The translations under genes and the position numbers were made by a program. From the NCBI GenBank assembly GCA_934513205.1, contig CAKSWU010000013.1, positions 1 through 62,846 of the forward strand: 62,846 bases of DNA, in the 5' to 3' direction. How positions within the stretch are numbered: position 1 is the stretch's first letter; each line of letters begins with the position of its first letter. Below are positions 41,974 through 50,039 of this stretch, piece by piece. This DNA comes from an uncultured Faecalibacterium sp. Its GTDB lineage: Bacteria > Bacillota > Clostridia > Oscillospirales > Ruminococcaceae. Under the pieces are notes generated by a model that worked only from the letters and a program-made list of their open reading frames with translations, was not told where the DNA came from and did not search any database.

Positions 41974-42271
41974 TGCAAACGTTTGCATTCATCAGACAAA
42001 AATATCAGCGACTTTCCTTCTCTTAAGATTTCATCTCTTACGAGTCAGTATTTCGATGAACTACGTTTGCATTATAGTCCATGCCCAACTTTTTGTCAAC
42101 TAATTCCGATTATTTTTGTCGTAATGCACAGTGTCTCTCAAAATTTTATAGCAATTTGCCCTTTTCTCTCTTTTTCCTCTCCTTTGAATCGCTCTCATCC
42201 TCCCGTTTTTGGCAAAAATTCTTTGCAGTTTGCAAATGTTTGCACCATGTTGCCTTGTGCAAACATTTGTG
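41974..42271. promoter_or_regulatory. LacI-type operators around the operon promoter
   Basis: A perfect 14-base palindrome TGCAAACGTTTGCA (41974-41987) lies in the leader. A half-site TGCAAACGTA abuts the -10 box (42062-42071). Two related sites, TGCAAATGTTTGCA (42231-42244) and TGCAAACATTTGTG (42258-42271), lie upstream. The LacI protein encoded in the operon is the obvious candidate; a CcpA-type site cannot be excluded. Confidence 0.7.
42071..42099 (-). promoter_or_regulatory. Promoter of the catabolic operon
   Basis: On the minus strand TTGACA (42094-42099), 17 bases, TATAAT (42071-42076). The predicted transcript has a leader of about 170 bases. Confidence 0.85.
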
Positions 42272-42775
42272 TTTCAGTATCAAATCTTCGGATTTTCCCC
42301 TTTTCTCCGTGACCGCAAACAAAGATCCTCCATGTTCCTCCTTCCGCACGATCTTCCTGCCACTTCGTTCGCTTCAAGCGCAGAAGGCTCCAGAATGCTT
42401 CCAGCATTTTTCAACCGTCCGCCACTTGTTTCTTTATTCATTATATGACAGCTCAAATGTAACAGCCCAGATCGTGCCGCCATGTTCCACAGTGCCACTG
42501 CCGGCAGCATTTTTCTGATGCTTCCCGTTTCCGCAAATGCAGAGATCGGAAGGGCACTCGTTACCCTTCCGAAAAATCGCAATCAGCACTGCGAGCCATC
42601 CAGAGAAAGAGTCAGCGGCAGTGTGTGGGAACCGCTCTTTGACATTTTATGAAAAATCAGGCGGGTGCACGCGCTGGCAGCGGAATTGCAGGTTCTTTTG
42701 GCCACATGGGAGCAGCATTCTCCCTTGCAAAACAGGATGGCGAACAGGCATTGCATTCCTCGATATTCCTCTGCA

Positions 42776-42846
42776 CGCAAAAACCGCCCCGGCTTCCGTT
42801 ACGGAAACCGGGGCGGTTCATTCTGTTTACTGATGCTTTTCAGGCT
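42776..42846 (-). terminator. Family B terminator, copy B2
   Basis: Stem AACCGCCCCGG with its partner (42782-42818), T-run on the minus strand. It ends the XRE gene. It is nearly identical to B3 at 51441, including about 20 bases of flanking sequence. Confidence 0.85.
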
Positions 42847-42869
42847 CTCAATATTAGCCTTTTGAGATT

Positions 42870-43232
42870 TTAGTCATACCGATTCTTAGATGGTTTCCCA
42901 TACACTTTTCGGAGCGATTTTTTCAGATTGACCACTGTTTCTTTGATGATTTTAGCTTCATCGGCAGAGCAATCCGCAAGCTGTTCGGTCATCCAGCTGT
43001 CGAACACCGGCTTTGCTTTTTTGATCTCGATGCACAGCAGCTCGTCCGCCGAGCAGTCCAGCGCGTTGATGATGTCGATCAGCGTTTTCAGGCTGGGCAC
43101 GGAGTTTCCTGTCTCGATATGGCTGATATGCGTGACCACCACGCCGACCTCATTGGCCAGCTGCTCCTGCGTCATGCCCTTTGCAAGGCGGCAGGCACGG
43201 ATGCGTTTTCCGATGTCGGCGTAGTCCACCAT
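42870..43232 (-). CDS. XRE-family transcriptional regulator
   Basis: A 120-residue protein. Residues 7-62 are a classical HTH (MTQEQLANEVGVVVTHISHIETG, then PSLKTLIDIINALDCSADELL). A C-terminal helical tail (63-120) may serve dimerisation. GGAGGG precedes the ATG. Its own promoter contains two sites of form TAC-N2-GTA, suggesting autoregulation. It lies next to the WYL/HerA/HNH/SUKH unit but is separately transcribed. Confidence 0.88.
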   Translation of the reverse strand: MVDYADIGKRIRACRLAKGMTQEQLANEVGVVVTHISHIETGNSVPSLKTLIDIINALDCSADELLCIEIKKAKPVFDSWMTEQLADCSADEAKIIKETVVNLKKSLRKVYGKPSKNRYD

Positions 43233-43233
43233 A

Positions 43234-43298
43234 GTACAAGTACCCTCCGTTTTGTGAAGTGATACTTGTATTGTATGTGCAATCGACCGGGATTGTAA
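43234..43298 (-). promoter_or_regulatory. Promoter and possible operators of the XRE gene
   Basis: On the minus strand TTACAA (43293-43298), 17 bases, TACAAT (43270-43275). GTACAAGTAC (43234-43243) and ATACTTGTAT (43262-43271) are two dyads that flank the start site and ribosome site. Confidence 0.5.
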
Positions 43299-43332
43299 TA
43301 ATCTGAAAGTGCAATGGACTTTTTAAAGATTC

Positions 43333-43746
43333 TTACCTCTTTGAACTTTTTCGTGCGATGCACAAATTCAGATATTCTGAGAGCGAACCACAGAGCAACT
43401 TTTTTTGCTCATATTGCACATTATATACTTTTCCGTCCTGATCTGCGACTGTAATGACTCCGTCTATACCACGATTTTCCAGCACAAAGCAGTCTTTCGG
43501 AAAATCCGGATTCATATCACGCTCTTTTTCGGTCGCACTCACAACATCCAATACTTCCGGCACATTAAGGCCCATCCACTCTGTTGCATAGAAACTGATT
43601 GCACCATAGGTTTTTACATAATCCAGAAATTCTTTGGGAAATTTCAAGTTTAATTTCTCTTGTGCCTTTTGAATCTGTTCCTCTGTGCAGCCTTTCAGAT
43701 GGTACAGATGTTCAATACTTCCAATTTTATCAATGATAGATTCCAT
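43333..43746 (-). CDS. SUKH (SMI1/KNR4) family immunity-like protein
   Basis: A 137-residue SUKH-fold protein. Family pattern: GCTEEQIQKAQEKLNLKFPKEFLDYVKTYG, a central WMGLNVPEVLDV, and a C-terminal SEYLNLCIARK. SUKH proteins are the commonest immunity proteins of bacterial polymorphic toxins, many of them nucleases. Its ATG overlaps the HNH gene's TAA by one base (TAATG), so they are translated together. It has clearly lower G+C (about 35-40 % by eye) than flanking chromosomal genes. Immunity to the adjacent nuclease is inferred. Confidence 0.85.
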   Translation of the reverse strand: MESIIDKIGSIEHLYHLKGCTEEQIQKAQEKLNLKFPKEFLDYVKTYGAISFYATEWMGLNVPEVLDVVSATEKERDMNPDFPKDCFVLENRGIDGVITVADQDGKVYNVQYEQKKLLCGSLSEYLNLCIARKSSKR

Positions 43747-44306
43747 TATACTTTTCTCCCTTCTGCACGGTTTTCCCAGTGCTCCACACGTTCACTGTCA
43801 AAAGCCGGTCGGTCAATTTCCGACTCGCCGCCCTTACTATGCAAAATTGTATAGTTTTCTTTTCCCCTGTGTTCCTCCTGCGTCAGTTCTGCCAAAGGAC
43901 TATCCATATGTTGTCCTATATGATGCAACTCAATCGGTTTTCCATCCTTATCACAAGGTGCAAGCCCTTGTGCTGCTCTTTCCATATTGGTACGACCCAT
44001 CACATCTTTCTGATTCCAGTCAATATCACTCCTAATCAAACATTTTCTTCCACCGATTTCTGCTTCCCGTAATCCCGCTTTCTGGTAAATTTCAATTTCC
44101 TTTTCAGACGTGATATATTTTGTGATTTCTTGTGAATACTTTACTTCTATCTTTGCAAACGATTCCGTTGTGCTGTGGTCAATTTTCTGCTCTGCCTTTT
44201 CGCCTTTATTTTCCTGCAACTGTTCAAACGACTTTCTGGCAGATGCCTCCAGCGTCCCCTGTTTTTTTGTCTCTATCGGTTTCGCTTCTGAGATTTCTCG
44301 CCTCAC
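43746..44306 (-). CDS. LHH/HNH (EndoVII-fold) nuclease, toxin-like
   Basis: A 186-residue protein. The first about 75 residues are charged and low in complexity. The rest matches the LHH branch of the HNH/EndoVII nucleases: RSDIDWNQKDVMGRTNMERAAQGLAP, then IELHHIGQ with the paired His, SPLAELTQEEHRG, and a C-terminal NYTILHS. In polymorphic toxins this domain forms the C-terminus of long exported proteins. Here it is a short stand-alone protein. It starts at a GTG overlapping the ATPase stop (GTGA) with GGGAGG upstream, and a SUKH gene follows. Low G+C marks it as acquired. Confidence 0.82.
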   Translation of the reverse strand: MRREISEAKPIETKKQGTLEASARKSFEQLQENKGEKAEQKIDHSTTESFAKIEVKYSQEITKYITSEKEIEIYQKAGLREAEIGGRKCLIRSDIDWNQKDVMGRTNMERAAQGLAPCDKDGKPIELHHIGQHMDSPLAELTQEEHRGKENYTILHSKGGESEIDRPAFDSERVEHWENRAEGRKV

Positions 44307-47300
44307 AGCACACGACCTCCCTGCTGTTCAAAATTCGTCCTTAGATTATCTACAGCCTTTGCATCCGGGTTCAGGCTCACGCCCATGCTTATCACGCTAT
44401 TCAGCACCCAGTCTGCGGCAGCAGCTTTCAGGCCGTACTGTCCCTGCAGCTGTTCCAGAAATTCTTTACGGGGTGTGAACGATTTTTCGGCTGCGGCACA
44501 GTAATCAACGACCGTGCTAATCCCACCAAAGAAATCAAACACAGCTTTCCGGGTCTTAGCCACATCCAGTTCGCCGCCTGCAAAGACCTGTTCCAGGTAG
44601 CGGCCGTCCTCCGGCTTCAACATCATCTCATGGCGTTTCAGCCAGAGCTTCAGCTGCTCCATCTCCGAAATGCTCAGCGGTTCCAGCTCTTTGCCCGCTG
44701 CCAGTTGTCCAAATACAAACTCTGCGTTGATTTCATGCGGCATTTTTGAAGGCTTGTGGTAAACAGCATTTTCCGGCATGGGATACGCCTCAATCTTGCA
44801 AAGCACCGCTTCCGGCCACTCATTCTGGTAAACAGCCGCAACGCCCAGCGGCAGCTTGGACAATTCGTCGATCTGTGCCTCCTTCAGGGCGGCAGACTTG
44901 CCTACCAGCTTGCGATCTTCTTCGTCCGGCAGGCGCAGAATGATTTTTGTATTCGTGTTGCGAATGACCGACATATCCAGCAGTCCGGGAGCCTGATCTG
45001 CAATGATAAAACCTTCTCCGTAGGTGCGCATTTCCGCAATCGCGTTGGCCAGCATCTCCACCGACTTACCCTGTACGTTTGCGCTCTCCTGTGACTGCTC
45101 TGCCGGTGTCTTGCGCAGCAGGTTATGTGCCTCCTCCAACACTGTCACATGACGGAGTTTCCCATTCATCACCCCACTGCACATCCGATATTCCTGCAAC
45201 TTCATCACCAGAATGCCCATCAGCAGTGACTTTGTTTCCATCGCACTTGCGCGGCTCAAATCCACAATGACATTTTCATCGAATAACTCCGCATCACTCA
45301 GCGCATCTTCTGCACAGAACACACTGCCATAAATGCCATTGGTCAGAGATTTCACACGGGTATACAGTGCGCCTACATAGTCGCTCTGGGTATCACTGGA
45401 ATAATGCGATTCTTCGATTACTGTTGGCAAAACGTGCAGCAGGTCAAAAAATGTGGGGAAAACGCCTCTGTCACTTTTCGACTCTCGCAAGTCCCACCCT
45501 GCGTTCTGATAGCTGCGCTCAATGGCATCCTTCAGCACAGCTGGCATTGCCGCATACATCGGCCAACAAGCACTAAAAATTTCTACCAGACGGTCAATGT
45601 GCTCCAGAACATGAATTTCTGCCGGGAAAGAAAACGGATTGAGGCGCAGCAGCGGCGTTTCTCTTGGATTGGTGCCGTAAACAGCGGCCTTTCCATTTCC
45701 GAACACCGTTTTGTATTCACCCTTGGCTGGTTCCACCACAAGGAAAGTTGTCTTGCCATCCTTTGTAAGCTCGTCCAACAGGTGATAACCTGCGTTGGAT
45801 TTGCCTGTGCCGGTCGAGCCAGTGATGAACGTGTGGGAAGCCATTGCCTGCCGATTCAGGATCAGGTCTGCACTTTCCGACTTACCCATGTGGTAAATCT
45901 TGCCCAGATTCATCTTGTCCTCATCCGGCATCGCCTCATCCGGTACATTGCGGCCAAATTCTGCGTGCTCAATCACGGGCAGGCCGTGTACCGAACGTGT
46001 CGGCAACCCAAGGTGCATTGGCAGTTCCCGACCGCTGACCAGCGTTGCTGGCGTGTACAGCAGACTGTCCGGCGCACCTTCCCACAGTGGACGGGCAAAA
46101 ACAGGGTGCATGAACCGCTTCAGGTACTTTCGCAGTTGTGCCACCTCTGACTCATTATTTTGCCAGACATTCACAGCACCACTTTCCACCGAGGAACCCT
46201 CACCTACCATCAATGCACGGTAAGTATTGGCCGCAAGGATCGCCGTAGACGGGGTAGACGAGAGAAAATAAGCGGCACATTTGTAGCAGCCATAATCTTC
46301 GCTCTCCTTGGCGCGCTTGAGCTGACTTTCAATACGTTCCAGCAGCTCCTCCACCGATTTATTACACAGTTCCACCTGCTGAGTACGGCCCGTACCGCGG
46401 GTATCCGTTGTACCATGGCTCTCCTGCTGGCTGGTGCTGTCTGAAATGCCATGGGAAGTTCCGTTGGAAGTGCTGTGCGAAGTACCGGTCTGTTCCGTAT
46501 TCGAGTGACTGGTGCCCCACGAATCATTGACTCCCAGTGAGCCGCCGATGTTCCGGGCAATGCTGTTAAAAGCCGTTCTGGATGGTGCCGTGCCGCCTAC
46601 GGCTCTGCCCGCCGTACCCAGCAACGGGCCAATGACAGCACCTGCGCCCGGAATCAGAACCGAGGCCGCCACGCCCCCCAGCCCAAGAATGCCTGCAATA
46701 CCACCAGCTATCGGCGAAACCTTTGTGACCGAAGTGCCGGAACTGCTGCCGATGCCGCCGTTGATGCCACCGCTGACCCCTTTCATTTTCTGTGCGCCGT
46801 CTGTCACCGAAGAGGACTGGTTCGTACCGTCCGTTGTAGTCGTGCTGACAGTATCGCTGATGGTACGGGAAGTTCCACTGCACAGGCTCTCCATCACAGC
46901 TGTGCTCTGATTCTCGGCATAAGACCATGTACTTTTGCGGAAAGGCGAAAGACTGCTATACAAATTTTCGTACCCACTGCGAATCTCCGCCTGCGTATCC
47001 ACCGAAACGGGTTCAGCCAGAAACATCGCCGTGTACACTTCGCCATCCATCGCATCCATAAAACGCTCGATGCCCTGCACAAAGGCTTTGTCTTCCGTCT
47101 TGGATTTATCTCGCAGTGCCGCCACACAGGACACCGAGGCCACAGCTTCCTGTGCATCGCCAAATGCACCATCCAACAATTCCTCTTCCTCCTGCAGCGA
47201 GATGCCTCTTGTCTCGGAACCGGGGAAGTTAGAGCGAAGCACCTTTTGCAGCGTCTTGCTGGAGGTATCCAGATTGTGGCTCTTCATATTCTTTTTCGAT

Positions 47301-47659
47301 GGGTCTTCCCGGATACCCAGATAGATATTGGCACCGACATTCTCCTCCGGCACATCGATCATCACCGCCAGACTGCAGCCCTGCGCCATGCTGGAATAGT
47401 ACACCGTAGAAAGCTTTTGGAACATATCCTCTCCCTTTTTCAGGGTCAGCTTCTGCAGCTGGAACAGTCGGATGCACTGGGCAGGGTCCTGCACTTTCAA
47501 CATTTGCTGGGAGAGTTCCACCATGCCATAGTTCTGCAATTCCGTCAGATATTTTTTATACACCAGATGGTCCGCAAGGGTCAGCTGATTCGTCAGGTCA
47601 TTCAACGACCGCTGCGCAGAAAGCTGCTGCGCCTGCTGCACTTCTAGCTCGTTTGCCAT
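44303..47659 (-). CDS. HerA/DUF87-type ATPase with membrane-like glycine-rich segment
   Basis: An 1118-residue protein. The N-terminal 290 residues are an unassigned alpha/beta region. Residues about 295-360 are glycine-rich and hydrophobic (GGIAGILGLGGVAASV). A Ser/Thr/His-rich linker (about 375-420) follows. The HerA/VirB4-like motor spans about 540-960, with Walker A GSTGTGKSN near 615, VIVDLSRASA, Walker B VTVLEEAHNLL near 838, and LRLPDEEDRK. The C-terminal 140 residues are helical. Motors of this class pump DNA or protein or drive defence nucleases. It lies 21 bases after the Sel1 gene and overlaps the nuclease gene. Confidence 0.85.
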   Translation of the reverse strand: MANELEVQQAQQLSAQRSLNDLTNQLTLADHLVYKKYLTELQNYGMVELSQQMLKVQDPAQCIRLFQLQKLTLKKGEDMFQKLSTVYYSSMAQGCSLAVMIDVPEENVGANIYLGIREDPSKKNMKSHNLDTSSKTLQKVLRSNFPGSETRGISLQEEEELLDGAFGDAQEAVASVSCVAALRDKSKTEDKAFVQGIERFMDAMDGEVYTAMFLAEPVSVDTQAEIRSGYENLYSSLSPFRKSTWSYAENQSTAVMESLCSGTSRTISDTVSTTTTDGTNQSSSVTDGAQKMKGVSGGINGGIGSSSGTSVTKVSPIAGGIAGILGLGGVAASVLIPGAGAVIGPLLGTAGRAVGGTAPSRTAFNSIARNIGGSLGVNDSWGTSHSNTEQTGTSHSTSNGTSHGISDSTSQQESHGTTDTRGTGRTQQVELCNKSVEELLERIESQLKRAKESEDYGCYKCAAYFLSSTPSTAILAANTYRALMVGEGSSVESGAVNVWQNNESEVAQLRKYLKRFMHPVFARPLWEGAPDSLLYTPATLVSGRELPMHLGLPTRSVHGLPVIEHAEFGRNVPDEAMPDEDKMNLGKIYHMGKSESADLILNRQAMASHTFITGSTGTGKSNAGYHLLDELTKDGKTTFLVVEPAKGEYKTVFGNGKAAVYGTNPRETPLLRLNPFSFPAEIHVLEHIDRLVEIFSACWPMYAAMPAVLKDAIERSYQNAGWDLRESKSDRGVFPTFFDLLHVLPTVIEESHYSSDTQSDYVGALYTRVKSLTNGIYGSVFCAEDALSDAELFDENVIVDLSRASAMETKSLLMGILVMKLQEYRMCSGVMNGKLRHVTVLEEAHNLLRKTPAEQSQESANVQGKSVEMLANAIAEMRTYGEGFIIADQAPGLLDMSVIRNTNTKIILRLPDEEDRKLVGKSAALKEAQIDELSKLPLGVAAVYQNEWPEAVLCKIEAYPMPENAVYHKPSKMPHEINAEFVFGQLAAGKELEPLSISEMEQLKLWLKRHEMMLKPEDGRYLEQVFAGGELDVAKTRKAVFDFFGGISTVVDYCAAAEKSFTPRKEFLEQLQGQYGLKAAAADWVLNSVISMGVSLNPDAKAVDNLRTNFEQQGGRVL

Positions 47660-47680
47660 GATTTATTTTCCTTTCTGCTG

Positions 47681-50026
47681 TTAACCCCTCAAAATTTTCC
47701 AGAGCAGGGCAGCTCCGCCCAGTGCCGCACCTGCTGCGACGGCAGAGCCAAGGCCGCCGCCCTGCATACTGTCAATAGCGCTCTTTGCCCTTTCGTTGCC
47801 CTGATCTGCCGCTTTTTTGTACCATTGCATGGCTTGTTCTTTATCCTGCATCACTCCGTATCCATTATCATAACAGAAGCCCATCCTATATTGGGCACTT
47901 GCAAATCCCTGATCTGCAGCCTTCCGGTACCACTCTGCCGCAGTTGCTTTCGATAACGTTACACCTCTACCATATTCGTAACACAACCCAAGATTGTACT
48001 GTGCATCTGCATTACCATTCTCCGCAGATTTTTGATACCATTCTGTCGCCTTAATGACGTCTTTTTCTACGCCAATGCCGTCTTTATAGCAGTATCCAAG
48101 ACTACATTGAGCCATGCAATTGCCTTGCTCCGCAGATTTACGATACCATTCAACTGCTTTCGCGCTGTTCTTTTCCACGTCTCCTCCAATTTCATAGAAC
48201 CAACCAAGATTGTACTGTGCATCTGCATTACCATTCTCCGCAGATTTACGATACCATTCAACTGCTTTCGCGCTGTTCTCTTCCACGCCTTCTCCATTGT
48301 TATAGCAACAACCAAGATTGAACTGTGCATCTGCATTACCATTCTCCGCAGATTTACGAAACCATTCAACTGCTTTCGCGCTGTTCTTTTCCACGCCTTC
48401 TCCATTGTGATAACAAACGCCTAAATCGCTCTGCGCATCTGCATTTCCCTGCTCTGCTGCTTTCTTAAACCATTTTACCGCTTCTGCTTCGTTTCCTGTC
48501 ACCCCTCGACCATAGTAATAGCAGTTACCCAGCTTCCACTGCGCATCTGCATTCCCCTGCTCTGCTGCTTTCTTAAACCATTTTACCGCTTCTGCATCAT
48601 TTTTATCTAAACCACGGCCGTAATAATAGCACTTACCAAGCATATACTGTGCCCACGCATAATTCCGCTCTGCTGCTTTCTTATACCATTTTACCGCTTC
48701 TGCATCATTTTTATCTAAACCACGGCCATAATAATAGCACTCACCAAGCTTATATTGTGCCCCCGCATAATTCTGTTCTGCTGCTTTCTTATACCACTTT
48801 ACCGCTTCTGCATCATTTTTATCTAAACCATGGTCATAATAATAATAATAGCACTCACCAAGCATATGCTGTGCCCACGCATTATTCTGCTCTGCTGCTT
48901 TCTTATACCATTTTACCGCTTCTGCATCATTTTTATCTAAACCACGGCCGTAAAAATAGCACTCACCAAGCATATACTGTGCCCACGCATGATTCTGCTC
49001 TGCTGCTTTCTTATACCACTTTACCGCTTCTGCTTCATTTTCATCTAAACCACAATAATAGTGCTCACCAAGATTATATTGTGCCTCCGCATAACCCTGC
49101 TCTGCGGCCTTGCGGTACCATCCCACAGCCTGCGCATCGTCTCTTGCAACACCGGTACCATTGCTGTAGCAGACACCCAATTTGTTCTGCGCCTCCGCAT
49201 AGCCCTGCACTGCCGCCTTGCGGTACAGTTCTGCGGCCTTTGCCTCGTTCTTACCGGCGCCGTCGCCGGTCTCATAGCACACACCCAGCTCATACTGTGC
49301 TTCCGGGCATTCCTGTTCTGCCGCTTTGGTGTACCACTTTACAGCCGCCTCATTGTACGAGAGTTCCGCATACAGCCGCCCGGTCATATACTGGGCCGTT
49401 ACATTTCCCTGAGTTGCCGCCGCTTCGTACCATCTGCGGGCCTCTTTGTCGTCCTTTTCAACGCCCCGAGCCCGATAATAGCACTCGCCCAGTGCGCACT
49501 GTGCCTCGGCATCGCACTGCTCTGCGGCCTTTTTGTACCACACGACCGCATTTTCTTCGTTTTTTTCCACACCAGTGCCGTTCTGATAGCACCGGGCCAC
49601 TTCCAACTGTGCCTCAAGGTATCCGTAATCTCTGGCCGCGACCATGTACTGCTGGAACGCCATTTCCGTATTGCCTGCCTGCTGATAATTTTGGGCATTA
49701 TGCAGGTAGTCCTGCTCGTTTTCCTTTTTCGTCTCCTGTTGTGCTTCCTCGCCCAGACAGAAGCGTTCCACACAAGCCATAAACTCCTGCTTTTTATCTT
49801 CCGGGCCAATAAACAGGAAACTGTACACAGCATTTTTCTCATTGCTGAAACCCATCCCCTTGATTTCAGCCCCCAGACCGCCCCACCTCACGCGGCCCAC
49901 AGTCGGTTCAAACCACTCCTCGACAGGTTTTGTCCTGATGGCCTTCGGGATCTCCATATCCTGCCCACCCACACGGATGGACTCCAGCTCATCCGTAAAA
50001 CTCACTTCTACCTGAATTTTGCTCAT
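47681..50026 (-). CDS. Sel1-repeat protein (17 repeats)
   Basis: A 781-residue protein. An N-terminal domain of about 95 residues is unassigned (FTDELESIRVGG, AEIKGMGFS). A helical linker follows, then 17 Sel1-like repeats of about 36 residues (A-W/E-A-Q, LGxCYYxGxGV, AVxWYxKAAEQG). The end has a glycine-rich hydrophobic segment (GGGLGSAVAAGAALGG, then LLWKIL) that could enter the membrane. Sel1 solenoids bind partner proteins. The repeats are nearly identical at DNA level from about 48570 to 49060. AGGGAG precedes the ATG. It is cotranscribed with the WYL and HerA genes. Confidence 0.88.
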   Translation of the reverse strand: MSKIQVEVSFTDELESIRVGGQDMEIPKAIRTKPVEEWFEPTVGRVRWGGLGAEIKGMGFSNEKNAVYSFLFIGPEDKKQEFMACVERFCLGEEAQQETKKENEQDYLHNAQNYQQAGNTEMAFQQYMVAARDYGYLEAQLEVARCYQNGTGVEKNEENAVVWYKKAAEQCDAEAQCALGECYYRARGVEKDDKEARRWYEAAATQGNVTAQYMTGRLYAELSYNEAAVKWYTKAAEQECPEAQYELGVCYETGDGAGKNEAKAAELYRKAAVQGYAEAQNKLGVCYSNGTGVARDDAQAVGWYRKAAEQGYAEAQYNLGEHYYCGLDENEAEAVKWYKKAAEQNHAWAQYMLGECYFYGRGLDKNDAEAVKWYKKAAEQNNAWAQHMLGECYYYYYDHGLDKNDAEAVKWYKKAAEQNYAGAQYKLGECYYYGRGLDKNDAEAVKWYKKAAERNYAWAQYMLGKCYYYGRGLDKNDAEAVKWFKKAAEQGNADAQWKLGNCYYYGRGVTGNEAEAVKWFKKAAEQGNADAQSDLGVCYHNGEGVEKNSAKAVEWFRKSAENGNADAQFNLGCCYNNGEGVEENSAKAVEWYRKSAENGNADAQYNLGWFYEIGGDVEKNSAKAVEWYRKSAEQGNCMAQCSLGYCYKDGIGVEKDVIKATEWYQKSAENGNADAQYNLGLCYEYGRGVTLSKATAAEWYRKAADQGFASAQYRMGFCYDNGYGVMQDKEQAMQWYKKAADQGNERAKSAIDSMQGGGLGSAVAAGAALGGAALLWKILRG
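47780..49610 (-). repeat. Tandem 108-base Sel1 coding repeats
   Basis: About 17 units of about 108 bases. Units between 48570 and 49060 differ by only a few bases. One carries an extra run of ATA triplets (near 48835-48850, coding YYYYY), a slipped-strand expansion that keeps the frame. Confidence 0.85.
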
Positions 50027-50039
50027 AATGATAGTCTCC

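Larger units (their letters stand above)
41895..42869. other. Long AT-rich regulatory intergenic region
   Basis: About 975 bases with no convincing gene. The first 380 hold the operon promoter and LacI-type palindromes. Near 42546-42572 a perfect 9-base stem TCGGAAGGG/CCCTTCCGA lacks a T-run. The end carries the family B2 terminator. Short open frames here have no ribosome site or recognisable product. Confidence 0.6.

Noticed and set aside
42546..42572. Perfect 9-base stem taken as a terminator
   Set aside because: No T-run follows on either strand and no gene ends there; it is kept only as a hairpin in the intergenic entry.
42649..42873. Short plus-strand frames ending in a KPGRF stretch, repeated near 51350 and 23371
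   Set aside because: The shared peptide comes from reading through family B terminators, not from a conserved protein.
47780..49610. Possible CRISPR array
   Set aside because: Units are 108 bases, contiguous, coding and without unique spacers; they encode Sel1 repeats.
48649..49782. Plus-strand frame of 377 codons across the Sel1 repeats
   Set aside because: Regular repetition arises from the antisense of the Sel1 coding repeats.
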